Shown here: positions 48,054 to 64,000 of the stretch, in pieces | Layout of the letters: every line of letters begins with the position of its first letter | How positions within the stretch are numbered: the stretch's first letter is position 1 | Assembly: GCF_022376445.1 (NCBI RefSeq) | Contig: NW_025955100.1 | Location: forward strand, 47,842-111,841 | DNA: 64,000 bases | From: Fomitopsis serialis | Lineage: Eukaryota; Basidiomycota; Agaricomycetes; Polyporales; Fomitopsidaceae | Reading direction: 5' to 3' | Notes under the pieces: generated by a model | The model's database searches: none | What the model was told of the DNA's origin: nothing | What the model saw: only the letters and a program-made list of their open reading frames with translations | Translations under genes and position numbers: made by a program

Positions 48054-49176
48054 TGGTTAGATGCTCGTTGTCAGAGAACACTTGTTTGGTGACGCACAAT
48101 GGCTCCTGTATGCTCCCAATGAATGTGTTCATATGTAGACTCTGTTCTGCACACGAGTACGAAAAAGGGGAGAATGAGAGGTGAGAGTGTTAAAGAAAGA
48201 AGAAGAAGAGGAACGGTACGGAACGAAGAAGAGAGAGGGATGTGGCAACGCAATGCTGAAGTGTTTCATAGGTTGCCGCAATCCATCCTGCAGTAACAAT
48301 GGATCTGGATGGGCCTCGGCAACCTACCTCATTTCAAGAAGACTGATTGGCTGGCACCCAATTGTACGTGCTTGGGGTCATAGACTATGGCCGGAGACCC
48401 TTGGACAAAACACATTGCTGGACAAAATGGCTGTTGTATACTATGTACTGACGGGAACTGATGGGAAGTGAAGGGTTGGAACATGAGAGGATGTGAGGGG
48501 ACGTGATGGGACAGGAAGTCAAGTTTCATTCAAGTTCACGAGAGAAATCGTGGTATTCCGAGTGGAGCGGAGTGCAAGGTAGGAAAGTGACGCAATGAGA
48601 TGTAATGTAAGCACTTGAGAATGGATGTGATACCGTAGGTAACCGTGGCATACTGCGTGGGGAGATGGGATTGATCGCTATTGCTCGGAAGCACGAGTGT
48701 GCCCGACAGAGCCCATTCGTCCCCCTGTGAGCTCGAGTGGTCTTGAGTGGACCCTTGTGCCCCTGAGCGCTCCCTCGTGCCCCCGAACGCTCCCTTGTAC
48801 CCCCGAACGCTCCCTTGTGCCCCCTTCACTTGCTCAGTAGCGCATTGGGGTTTTGTCCGAGACGGGCCTTCATAGTGAGGCCACATGCCGATAATACTCG
48901 CTGAAGCGCCGCCGTTCCGTATGACCGCCTATCAAGTTCTCAATCGAAGACAAGCTGAGGAATCGCACGGTCGGCCATGCTGTGTGTCACAGGCAAACGA
49001 ACCACGGACTCGCTGAGGTCCGCGGCCGAGTGCACTGGAATACCATCGCCAAGAAAGGAAGGTGCAGTAGTTCGACACATTGACGCCAGCAAGACAAGAC
49101 TCCATTGTTGCGTCGGATGCAAGGATACCTATCATACACGCACTTGGTATTGACGTTCACCATACTTCAAGCTGGT
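48054..49176. other. Intergenic, right edge of mosaic
   Basis: No supported gene. Holds a GA-rich stretch (48460-48550) and the 20-bp minisatellite at 48761-48826. The dehydrogenase gene ends at 49177. Confidence 0.5.
48755..48826. repeat. 20-bp minisatellite, about 3.5 units
   Basis: Units at 48761-48780, 48781-48800 and 48801-48820 are near-identical (CCCCGAACGCTCCCTTGTGC type) with partial units at both ends. The minus strand would read a Gly/Ala/Arg-rich peptide, but no gene is supported. Confidence 0.85.
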
Positions 49177-50788
49177 TTACAGCACTTTCTCGACGCCGTC
49201 GGGCAATTTATACCCTCCTTGACGGCGAACCTAGAATGCGAGGTCAGAGCCCCTATTGCGAATAAAGCGCACGCGCTGCGTACCTCGTCGAAGGTATCCA
49301 TCAGCAGGAGACTTTTATCATGGCCCCATAGCTCGCTCTGAATCTTGCCATCCCGAACACACCGTGCGACCTCATCCGCTTCGAAATGCCATCCTCCACC
49401 CACATAGTGAAAGGCTCGCTTCTCCTCGCGAACCACGACGCCGCTGCCTGGTTTATCAAAGTACTGGACGACGAAATGTGACGGCTTAAAGATTGGAGTG
49501 CCGATGATGATGTTCCCGTTGCGGTACCGAATTGTCGCACCGAAGTGTGCTGTGGGCAGCGTCATACTGCACGTGAGGACTGCCTGAGCCTTCAGTGTCT
49601 CGGTGAAGTTAACGATCCAGCTTGTACTGCTGTCGACGCCGGTCTGTAGTGTCTTCACCATAGACGCGCTAACAGAGGTGGGGAGGGCCTTCTTGTTTGA
49701 GGGGTGCTCATAAAGAGCGAGCACGGCCTGGGCAAGGGTCGTCAGAACACGCAATGAATACAACCTCCATCATACCCAGATCATGGGGTAAGGACCTCTG
49801 GAAGGTACGCTCGGTAAGTAAGTACATATTCAGCGATAGGCGAGAGAACGTACAGATCGAGAAGCGCTCCTCCGCCCAGGTGCGGGTCCATCATTCTGTG
49901 AGACTTGGGGATGTCTGCGCGATGTACGAAATTATAACTCCCAACATAGGAAGATACTTGGTGACTTGGCTTACTGTCAATGTCGAAGTCATGCGACAAG
50001 TCTGCGTGCAAAAGAACTGGGTCGCCTAGAGTGCCCTCCTCCGCAATGCGCTTCACCTCGAGGGTCAAAGGCTGGAACCGCGTCCACATCGCCTCCATGA
50101 AGAACAGTTTGCGCTCCTTGGCAATCTTGATCAGTTGCCGCAGCTCAGCTGCGTTGGATGTGGTCGCCTTCTCGCATAGGACGTGCTTGCCTGCGAGAAG
50201 CGCGGCGAGAGCGTTCGTGTAATGCTGCGTGTGTGGCGAACCTTCCGCAAAATAAAGGTAAGTCCATCCTGCAGGTTTTTCGTATAATGGTACACCCGCG
50301 CACCGATGTAGACCGCGTCGACATCCTGTGTTCAACATTGCACTAGTGAGCGTCTCGGCGGGCATGACTCGGAGTGGGAGGCGCGCACCGGATCTGTGAA
50401 GACCTCCTCGTATGTTCCGTATGCACGGATAGGCTTCCCCTTCGCGTGTGCGGCGATGAAGTCTACGGCCTTCTGCACTGCGCCATGTCGAGACCCGACC
50501 GCTACGACCTTGTGGACAACATCGACGGTTCCACGCCTATGCAAAGAACGTTCGAACCTATTAGACTGCCCGAAGAACTCGACAGATATGTCGCAGAAGG
50601 CTACTCACGTAGCAGGATCCACTAAGGAGTCCTAACGTATACGGTACGAATTCAGAAAATTCAGAACGATCTGATAACATTGCTGCCGCCACACGGACCT
50701 TCACGAATTCCATGGCGATTCGGCCAGTGGAGACAACACCCCATCGCAGTACGAACATTTGAGTCGATGCCATAATTGCGGTGCTCAA
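49177..50788 (-). CDS. Gfo/Idh/MocA dehydrogenase (dihydrodiol/D-xylose type)
   Basis: Start MSTAI at 50788 or, more like relatives, MASTQMF at 50773. LRWGVVSTGRIAMEFVK is the Rossmann start. Exons continue with DVVHKVVAVGSR, RAYGTYEEVFTDP, DVDAVYIG, SPHTQHYTNALAALLAGKHV (with the LCEK motif next, the catalytic Lys region), MEAMWTRFQP, HADLSHDFDID, HRMMDPHLGGGALLDLGPYP, then YRNGNIIIGTPIFKPSHF, VGGGWHFEADEVARCVRDGK and a last exon RRQGGYKLPDGVEKVL with TAA at 49177. All splice joins keep frame. The family contains trans-1,2-dihydrobenzene-1,2-diol dehydrogenase and NADP-dependent D-xylose dehydrogenase; which substrate applies here is unknown. Looks complete. Confidence 0.9.
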
Positions 50789-51061
50789 GTTCTAGTAACG
50801 GGGACACAACGTCCACTAGCCTTATATACTGGTCAGAGGACAAGACGTACGGTGGCCCGTCGGAAGCACAGGTCAGGAACGGCCCGGATGCCGGCTCAGG
50901 GCCAATCTCTGCAAAGCTCTGCAAGTCAACATTCGACCCTCGACGCTGCGATCATGGGTATCGAGGTAAGTACATGAAATACAGTGCATCACTGCAGCGT
51001 CACCTGCTCCCTCCTGTCGTACATACTCCCACCGACTATTATCCAGGAAGGCCACATGCCC

Positions 51062-52165
51062 CTATCTCAACGCCCGTAAAGCTTCTTTCACAGTACTGCG
51101 TTCGCTGAGCAGGGAAAGCAGCTGCCACCGTTGATCGTGTGTCTCACGTTCTCGCAATGGCAGCTCTTCCTCGACCCCATCGTTGTCGCCTAGCGCCATT
51201 CGCATGGCCGCTGCTGACTTGTTTGGCAGCACAGCTGGCGAGACTGTGAAAAGGGTCTCGAAGGCGGAGACGGGAAGAATGAAACTGCTCGTTTTCTTCC
51301 CAGAGGTTTGAATGGAGGTGATGGCGTGCGACGTTGAAGTAAGGGAGAGTGCTTGAGAGATGATTTGCTTGAGCTTCGCCTGCGCGAAGGAATGAATTCG
51401 CACAAACGGCGCAGACGACAGGAAAGCTCACCTCGAATCCAAGCATCATGAGTTGTGAAACGAGTCTCGAGGGCGCGCCAAGGTTGCTCTGCGCACACAC
51501 AAGGTTCATACGGTCAGAGATATGTTGCAAGGTGAACCCCCGAGATATTGAAGCTAACTGCAGTGGCAGCCTACTCCCTGGAGGTTCTGCCGAGTATGTT
51601 AGAGTACAGTCAGAGGAACTCGACAGCCACGTACCTCCACGTTCTTGGAGTACCTGAATTCCTCGGTCGGCAGCAATCTCGTCCTTGTATTGCTGAGGTC
51701 GCGACTCCAGTGGCACAGCGAATTGTTCAAGTTGCCGTACGCGCTCCCGCTCCCGCCTTCCCAGCCCAACCGTCCACCTCTTCAACCTGTCTGAGCGAAG
51801 TGTCGCCGTGTCATAGCTGTCCGCTCCCTGGTACGGTAGTGTTCGTCGCCGCTTCCGCGGTGGTGGCTTGGGGAGGTCTGGCGGCGGTGTGGGCGGTGCG
51901 AGATGTGCGGAGGTGTCAAAGAGAGATACTATCAGCGAGTTGTGCAGCTGCACTACATGAAAATGTCAGGAGAACAAAGGCGATGTCTACTAGGACACGA
52001 ACATAGTTGCGTAGTCTCGAGGAGTGCCTTGACTTGCTCGTCGAATTCGGTACGAGATATGTGCGCTGTCAGATATTCGCGCAAAACATGCCAGTACTGA
52101 GGCGCCTTTGGACCGAGCGCAGACACTAGCTGGTGTCTTGTCGTGGTCGTCGACGGCAAGGACAT
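51062..52165 (-). CDS. HFI1: SAGA complex subunit Ada1/Hfi1-like
   Basis: Start MSLPSTTTTRHQLVSALG at 52165. The first exon carries QYWHVLREYLTAHISRTEFD and EQVKALL, the conserved opening of the SAGA-Tad1 family, followed by LHNSLIVSLFD. Next is a Pro-rich then basic stretch (LPKPPPRKRRRTLPYQG), SDRLKRWTVGLGRRERERVR, and after an intron ISDRMNLVCAQSNLGAPSRL with LVSQLMMLGFE, a histone-fold-like segment. The last exon holds KLKQIISQALSLTS and ends at 51062. Ada1 is a structural subunit of the SAGA transcription coactivator. Length about 300 residues is on the short side for the family. No frameshift was required. Confidence 0.75.
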
Positions 52166-52296
52166 GAGCGAGACTAGCAAAGGAGAGCGGAGCAAGTTGT
52201 TGTGGCTGCACCGTAAGTACTGTATCGGGCCAAGATCTCGGCCACTAGGCCTCAAACAGCTGCTACTCTTCCCATGGCCACGAGTTGAATACTTAC

Positions 52297-52566
52297 TCAC
52301 CGGGAACAATACTTGGGAATTGGTTGTCGAACATGCAATGAACAACGCTCCTGGTTAGAGAACCGTTTCGGAGCATGTTTGAAGTCCGAAGGTATGCCGA
52401 AAATACGAAGGATATTCAACGAATTACCAAAAAACGAAATTCGTCGACCGAAAATATAACATCTTCGTCAATCTTTTGGATCCCAAATGTGCTCCGAAAC
52501 GGTTCTCCACAAGGAGTGGTTTCCGTTGCATGTTCGACAGTTGACTCGGAAGTGCTGTTCCCGGTG
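52297..52566. repeat. Imperfect inverted repeat (about 80-bp arms)
   Basis: Left arm 52297-52377 and right arm 52488-52566 are inverted copies. The best-kept core is GAGAACCGTTTCGGAGCA on each side (18 bp), flanked by CACCGGGAACA...CTT and GTCGAACATGCAA blocks. The 110-bp centre is AT-rich. Both arms could encode related peptides (TGNNTWELVVEHAMNN and TGNSTSESTVEHATET), so the arms may derive from one coding sequence. Confidence 0.75.
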
Positions 52567-53346
52567 ACTGTCATGAAGCTATCATCTGTTCTTCGCATAG
52601 GCTTACTTACAGGCTCCTACAGCAGAAATTGTGAATAGGAGTGATGAATCCGAGCGATGATACCCGGATTTGGTAAGTATTACCTAAGCACACTCACCCC
52701 GACATTCTCGTCACGGTTTCCGGCTTCCAGCCCAAAAATGAGACTATTTTAGACTATTTTTGTTGTCGTTGTATCCTCAGAGATTGTAACAACTAGCTCT
52801 AGGCCCGCAAACGATCTCTAGCGGTGTGTGCCACTCAATTGAGGTTGACTGGGATATATGGGCGTCCATAAGTTGTACCCTTGTCACGGAAATATTCACG
52901 ACTCTCATATTCATGCTCATAAATCAGTAAAAGTGATGAAACACATCTTCAAAGTGTACTATGATACAATCACACTCTAAACGGGATGATTGTGTTGCTC
53001 TTGGACCGGGAAGGGCTCTTAAAGTGCTGAGGTGGCCGAGATCCCAGCCCGATACAATAGGCGCCCGGGTACTCTTCATCCCGAATAGGCAACTCCGCCA
53101 TATGCCTTGAGCACGACCTCGCCCGCGCCTATTTGCACAACTTGCCCACCATCCTTCACCATCTCACCGCAGCTCTCACTGAACGACTATACGATAATAT
53201 AATAAATACACTATCCTGTCTCTTCATCTCTCCTTTCTGATTCTCGCTGCCTACGATCTCTTCCTCTCGGGGAAGCCACTGGTCTGCTCGCCCAACAGCG
53301 TCCTTATGAACGGTGAACGCCCTGTGACGTCCAAAGCCAGAGGAAC
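52567..53346. other. Intergenic before the makorin-type gene
   Basis: No gene supported. Contains a direct duplication AGACTATTTT at 52740-52762 and a short C/T-rich run at 53215-53235. Confidence 0.5.
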
Positions 53347-55304
53347 ATGTCGCTATTAGTGAGTGGACAGCGCTCTCTTTACGGCGATCAGCGCTGATGT
53401 GGATGGTCACCGCGCAGCAAACTCACCACGCGGCTGCTACGCAGGGAACAAGTGCAAGTTCCTCCACGGTGAGGCTGAGAAGCTCACACCCTACGACAAG
53501 AACAAGACGTGCCGATACTACGCCAATGGCTACTGCCGCCGTGGTGCCGACTGCTGGTTCAAGCACGCTGACCCGGGTCCAACCAACGCTGCCGTATCTA
53601 CATCAGCACCACCGCCCGCGGAGGACGTGGAAGAGCCCTTCTGCTGCATCTGCTATGAGAAGCCTGTAACGTACGGCCTTCTGGCGGGCTGCAGTCACAT
53701 CTTCTGCGTTGGGTGCATCCGCGAATGGCGTGCCTCCAACGGAAGTCGGATGATGTTGTCGCGTCGGTGTCACGAAGCAGTGTCCACTATGTCGAGCGTC
53801 CTCGAAGTTTGTTACGCCATCGAGTCAATTCTTCCCGGAGGGTCACCCGCGAAAGGCTGCTATCATCGAGGAGTACAAATCGAGCATGGCTAGGGTGCCT
53901 TGCAAGTACGTCTTATATTTAGTGCCCCGCGTCAACATTGGCTGATAGTACGACACAGGTACTTCCAGCAGTCACCCGTCGAAGACAGGTTCTGTCCATT
54001 CGGCAAAGATTGTTTCTTTCAGCATTGCAACGCCGACGGTTCTCCTTACGTCTTCGCGCTTGGTGTCGAACACAACATGAGGGTGAGCCACTCTGTCCTC
54101 TGACTATCCCATTTACCCAATGGTACTGTAGGTCTTTAGACGGCGACAGGAAAGGGAACGATATGCTAATCTCCGTCGGATGATGAATAGCGCTCTCATG
54201 GGGTATGATTACGATGACGACGACGCCAGCCTCTCAGACATCCCTGAGGAGCGTGACTTCGACCAGGGAAGTGATTCGGACACTTCATGTCCCCGGATGA
54301 CAACCTCGGCACACCTCCGCATTTCCCTGGTCAACGACAACGTGAGGATGGAGGATATGGTTGCAAGACTAGTACGTGATGGCGTTTCCTATTTTCCCCT
54401 TGCCCTCAACGGGTCTGATTGCTCTGTCTAACTGAACAGGCGATCTTACTAGATACTCGAGTAGGCAATGCGCCTTACCTCATGGACGTCCGACGCCCCA
54501 TCGCCCGTCGGTACAGACGAAACACTGGTGAATACATCGGTGACAGTCACTTCGCGCAGCCAATCCCCACTGCCAATACCTGCACCCAGGGCAGCGACCC
54601 CTCCCATTGGCACTTCCGACCCAGAGGCGCTCCGCCCCGACCGAGCAACGTCTGAGCCCATCCCTCGGAGCCGCTTCAGCACCGTCGTCGATCGGCAACC
54701 ACGATCGATCTCGATCAGTCGAAGCGTCGCCCTCGACGAGGCGCGCCCTCTTCCTGGTTCTGCTACCAATGCGCTTGCTCCGACGGACCTCAACGCAACC
54801 CCAACACAAGGTGATCGTGTGCAAAGCGACGAGCAGGTTTCGCGCGAGGCTGAGGCATTGCTCAGTGAGGCATCGGAGTTTGATAGGCGGGTCGAGGATG
54901 TCATGCGCTCGCTGGAGGCTAGCGAGCTTCCTGCTCACCTGCGGCTCCAGTCGTTGAGCCTCCGCGCGAGGGTGCCAGGCCTCCTTGCGCTGACGCTGCT
55001 GGCCGAAGCATTGCATGACAGTGACCCGCCCTTCTTGACCGATGGTCGCGGGCGTGTCGTATGGAGTAACACGGCCGCTGGGCGCCACCGCGATGGTCGG
55101 CGAGTCCGCTCTGCGACCACCCCGGGGACTACCCAACAGAAGGGGCGGAGAGAGGTGCCGGACACCGAGACGGTCACGGTGCGGAACACGGAGGACTCGG
55201 CGGACGAGAGCGTGGCTAGGCAGACTAGTCGCCCTCGTGCTCCACGCGCCCAGACGAGTGGTGCGGCTGTAGAGGGAGAGTCGTGGGTGCCGGTGGACGC
55301 GTGA
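53347..55304 (+). CDS. Makorin-type C3H/RING E3 ubiquitin ligase
   Basis: Likely start ATG at 53347 with an early intron. C3H fingers: GCYAGNKCKFLHG (about 53433) and CRYYANGYCRRGADCWFKH (about 53508). RING: CCICYEKPVTYGLLAGCSHI, FCVGCIREWR, then CPLCRASSKFVTPSSQFF after frame shifts near 53742 and 53777, each fitting one missing base. A third C3H follows: FCPFGKDCFFQHCNADGSPY (about 53985-54050). That order (C3H-C3H-RING-C3H) is the makorin layout. The C-terminal exon is Ser/Thr/Arg-rich and runs to TGA at 55304, with an Asp-rich DYDDDDASLSDIPEERD before it. The join near 54440-54470 to this last frame is uncertain. Predicted role: ubiquitin ligase with RNA-binding fingers. Confidence 0.8.
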
Positions 55305-56098
55305 TGGCTGTTGGTACATGGAAGTATAGCGTGCGTGATCTGCGAGACCAGATGTGTGGATCGCTGTGGGACTGCTTTCGTTCGAGGATTGTTATGCAAA
55401 GTTGTACTATAGTGCTTTCAACCATGTGACATCGTCGTACCGTCCGCTTGAGCTGGAGTGCCATCGACTGTGCTGCATGGGTCAATCGCAGAGAGAGACC
55501 GCGGCGAGTGAGGCAGCACGGGTGCAAGCAGGGGACATCTGTCTTCGACGCATGCACAGGAGGCATGTCATCTGGGAGCGAGATCTGTATCTGGCGCCCC
55601 AGTTTAGGTGTGCATGTTTGTGCGTGCCATTGGTATTGCCGGTCCTGGTCCAGGCAGGACGGGATGTAATCTGCACGTAATTCGCTCCGTCTTCTAAACG
55701 ACCAACCTCGTATCCATCTACCGACGTGTCCCGAACGCCCACCATCGTCTTGCTCAACACCGGTGTCAGCGATCAGCGGCTCCGAACCCACTTACCGCCG
55801 ACTACTTGCAGCTGCATCCGGGATCCGACTGTGATATGGCTACTGCTCCCCCACCACAGGCACCGACAACGATCTCCGGGGACGGAAGGACAAAGAGAGC
55901 GAGAGACAGGAGAACGGTCGAGGCAAGTCGTCGTCCCCGATACCTTCGCCCGACTCCTCCAGCGGCCGGCGTGGACGCTCGCGGACGCGTGCAGTGGCTC
56001 GCACCCGGTCGAGTGACGCACTTCGGCGACGGTGCGTAGGTCTCCAAGTCCATCGTGGCCGAATCTAACCGTTCGTGTGCAGAGGATACCATACGCTC
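55305..56098. other. Intergenic, presumed MAP kinase 5' region
   Basis: Open frames here lack motifs and overlap on both strands. An intron acceptor-like TGTGCAG at 56075-56081 just before the MAP kinase ATG suggests an intron in its 5' untranslated region. Confidence 0.45.
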
Positions 56099-58471
<2,373 letters not shown>

Positions 58472-58791
58472 ACCTCTCGAAGTGTGTTCGAGCGACGTGT
58501 ACTGTATGGATGGACTCGTTGCAGCTGCATAGATGACCCATGATCTAGATGTATCACTAGTGTAGATAGGCTCATGTCGACCGCAATGCATTCGCTGTGT
58601 ACTTAGACTCAGTCGGAGAGCGCCGCTGGAGGGTGACAGGCGACGCGTCGCATAACATCGGCGCGACTGGTCACACTACGCGCCGTCACTCTGTCACACG
58701 GACCTTGGACGCGAGCGCGTCTGGCCACGGTCGACTTCATAACGCGACCATCATCCGCATTCGTTGCACAGTACTCTGAGCGACCTTAGAA
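58472..58791. other. Short intergenic region
   Basis: Lies between two rightward genes. It should hold the MAP kinase terminator and the SNF2 gene promoter. Nothing else was seen. Confidence 0.5.
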
Positions 58792-62023
<3,232 letters not shown>

Positions 62024-62230
62024 GCCTGTTGTGGGTCTGGATTATCTGGGTCAGAGTGTATATCACAATTTGCTTTGTCCCGCTGTCGCGTATACTGAAT
62101 GTTCTCTCCAATGATTGCTCTTGTATATGGATGTGAGTAGAATACATGCAATAGATCTAGTAGCTACAACAGTCTGAGACCCAATAACACAGCCGTCCAC
62201 GGAAATAAAAAGGCAGAGAAGAGGTGAGCC

Positions 62231-63410
62231 TCAATCCCCGAGCTTCTGCCTAATTTCTGGTAGAATGATTAGCACTGCAGGACAGCGAGACGTCGAAAGG
62301 GGACTTACTGTCGATGATGTCTAGGTATGCGATACTTGCGGGGCTGTCTGGGTACTCGTCCAGGAAACTAACGCCGTAGTCCGCACTCTTGCCTATCCGC
62401 GGGTCTAGGGCACAGCGCCCAGGAAGTCAACTCCCATATCCTGCGCGAGCCTCCGCCCTCCACCGGTACTCGGCTTGAAGATCTGCGACTCGTTCTTGCA
62501 GCTCGGACACACGAAGCCAGACATGTTCTCCACGAGACCGATCACCGGTATGCCGACCTTCCTGCAGAAGTCGATCTCGCGCCGGACGTCCTGGAGCGCG
62601 ACCTCTGTGGGTGGTGATGACGACGGCACCGTCGATGCCGCTCTCTTTGAGGTAGGTTACGATGCTGAGGTGCTCGTCGGACGTGCCCGGGGGCGTGTCG
62701 ATGACGAGGTAGTCGAGCTCGCCCCAGTCGACGTCCTTGAGGAACTGCGAGATGAGCCCGTTCTTCTTGGGCCCCCGCCACATGACTGCGTCCTTTGAGG
62801 AGGGAAGCATGAAGCCGACGGACATGACACCGAGGTTGTCTTGTACGTAGACGGGTGACCATCCTGAAGAGGATGCGTGCACTTGCTCAGATGCGATGCC
62901 GAGGATGGTAGGGATCGAGGGGCCGCAGATGTCAACGTCCATGATCCCTGTCTAACAGATACAATGAGGCGGGGAATGGCATCATGGCGATTAGGTACGC
63001 ACCTGCAATGTATCGTCCGCCGCGAATGCCCACCCTAGCTGCGCAGTGAAAGTGGACTTGCCAACTCCGCCCTTCCCGGAGAGGACGAGGATCTTCCGCT
63101 TCACAGTCGACATGCGCTCCCGTACGAATGGTAGGGCAGGGTCTGGTCCCTTCGCGACTCCGGACGCACATATCTCCTGGTTGGCACATCCCGCGCATGC
63201 ATCTGCCTTTCCTGCCATTCCGACTCCGTTCCCTGGCGGTGTGGTCAGAACGTACCTCGATCTGAAGACGGAACAGCTTACAGGACAATGTTCAGGCGCA
63301 TTGGCAGGGACCGAGAGCGGATCTGGGAGGGGTACAGCCTGCTGTACGGCTATCATGTCTTGGATGATGAGAGCAGGAGACGAAGGTTGGATGAAGAGTG
63401 GGCGAGTCAA
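62231..63410 (-). CDS. NBP35: Cytosolic Fe-S assembly ATPase Nbp35
   Basis: Start near Met 63410 or the later [20 protein letters not shown]. The N-terminal cluster motif is [18 protein letters not shown] then ANQEIC (C-X13-C-X2-C-X5-C) once a short intron is removed; it separates Nbp35 from its partner Cfd1. Then [20 protein letters not shown] (P-loop), [82 protein letters not shown] (C-terminal CPxC, bridging cluster) and [20 protein letters not shown]; end KIRQKLGD with TGA at 62231. Frame shifts near 62609 and 62408 each fit one missing C. Nbp35-Cfd1 is the scaffold that builds [4Fe-4S] clusters for cytosolic and nuclear proteins. Confidence 0.9.
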
Positions 63411-64000
63411 GCAGCCACCTTACCAAGCCCAGATCTCCGATTTGTCAGGGCACCGAGCGCCCGTGTCGATCAAAGTGTGACCTTATGACTGTGACGTGGC
63501 GCGTAGCGTGACTGCTCGTCTTGCCCTCCCTGCCCATCTCTCGATGTGCCCCTTTCCCAGAGGGTTAGGCGTATGACTGAAAGTTTTCGTGGAACCAGCT
63601 TTCCTAGCTCGATTTCTCTGAACGACCTGGCAAATCCCCGGGCCTACACGATGGCTGGCTTGGCAACACTTTGCTGAAGACAGCTGGGGATCCGAATATG
63701 CCTTCTGGTATTGCACACGTTGTGTGCGATGTATAATGTTTGTCAATGAGCAAGACTTCTGCCATTTAACTCATCTTGTCCACCCAGCCCATCTGAAAGC
63801 AGTAAGTATCGTACTTCTGACACTCGAACGTTGTCAGCGTTTGCGCCGTCCGGCACGCGCATGAGAAAAAAATCCCTGCTGCGTATCCATTTTGTTTATA
63901 TAACGATATGCAAGAAGCAATGGTCTCAGAGACGAAGGGCCGTTGTCACTCTGCCGGGGTATGTGTCAGGTTCCATTGGAAAACCGTTCAGACGAACTAA
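63411..64000. other. Right edge, no gene recognised
   Basis: Upstream region of NBP35. A minus-strand 87-codon frame (63483-63746) has no motif. Nothing further can be supported. Confidence 0.45.

Larger units (their letters stand above)
29000..48560. mobile_element. Composite mobile region (integrase core, R repeats, HECT-like)
   Basis: An inferred unit. Outer genes are the integrase-core protein (29468-31937, +), an unknown convergent protein (31977-33864, -) and the HECT-like protein (44297-48053, -). Between the last two sits about 10 kb delimited by R repeats (33996-43988). Integrase-core genes with an accessory HECT-like gene are, as I recall, a recurring arrangement of class II elements in eukaryotes, so the simplest reading is one integrase element split by nested insertions. 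CT-rich flank at 29.0-29.3 kb and GA-rich flank at 48.46-48.55 kb could be its opposite ends, but no clean terminal repeat was seen and the limits are approximate. Confidence 0.55.

Noticed and set aside
54480..55399. Long minus-strand frames opposite the makorin C-terminal exon
   Set aside because: Composition-driven mirror frames with no motif; the plus-strand exon is contiguous with the conserved gene.

Overview
The window is nuclear DNA of a filamentous basidiomycete, most likely an Agaricomycete. The evidence is genes split by many 45-70 bp GT-AG introns, short intergenic spaces, a FunK1-type kinase (a basidiomycete-expanded family), a wax-synthase-like MBOAT protein, a Zn(II)2Cys6 regulator with a fungal_trans domain, and integrase-core mobile DNA. 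I do not assign a species. No rRNA, tRNA, CRISPR or bacterial-type operon was seen.

Layout. 0.6-4.0 kb: FunK1 kinase (-). 4.5-4.8 kb: remnant of a TPR gene. 5.0-6.6 kb: MBOAT/wax-synthase-like protein (-). 7.3-11.0 kb: two tandem, intact-looking paralogues of the TPR gene (+). 11.3-12.7 kb: HMG-CoA lyase (-). 13.3-13.8 kb: small DUF4536/DMAC1-like protein (+). 13.9-21.2 kb: no recognisable gene. 21.2-26.2 kb: Zn2Cys6 transcription factor (+). 26.4-27.4 kb: a 1.02-kb element with about 220-bp terminal inverted repeats. 29-48 kb: a large mosaic of mobile DNA. 49-64 kb: a conserved housekeeping block with dihydrodiol/xylose dehydrogenase (-), SAGA subunit Ada1/Hfi1 (-), makorin-type RING protein (+), cell-wall-integrity MAP kinase Slt2/Mpk1 (+), Lsh/HELLS-type SNF2 remodeller (+) and Nbp35 Fe-S scaffold ATPase (-).

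The 29-48 kb mosaic is the most unusual part. Its outer pieces are a DDE integrase-core protein (+), a convergent unknown protein (-) and a HECT-like protein (-). Between them lies about 10 kb organised around four copies of a 300-bp repeat (called R here): one inverted copy at 34.0-34.3 kb and three direct copies at 37.9, 41.7 and 43.8 kb. The first two R copies bound a roughly 4-kb segment with an unrecognised but well-preserved multi-exon gene and an aspartic-protease fragment. The next two intervals are diverged tandem copies of one unit, carrying fragments of a secreted-protein gene and a coiled-coil gene. I infer a composite element that has taken up pieces of host genes.

A caution for anyone using the gene models: many conserved genes (HMG-CoA lyase, transcription factor, makorin, MAP kinase, SNF2, NBP35, FunK1) are broken by single-base indels, mostly missing bases in short homopolymers, at places where the neighbouring frame continues the conserved protein exactly. 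That pattern fits uncorrected read errors better than loss of so many essential genes. CDS spans below are gene extents including introns; exon joins were worked out by eye.
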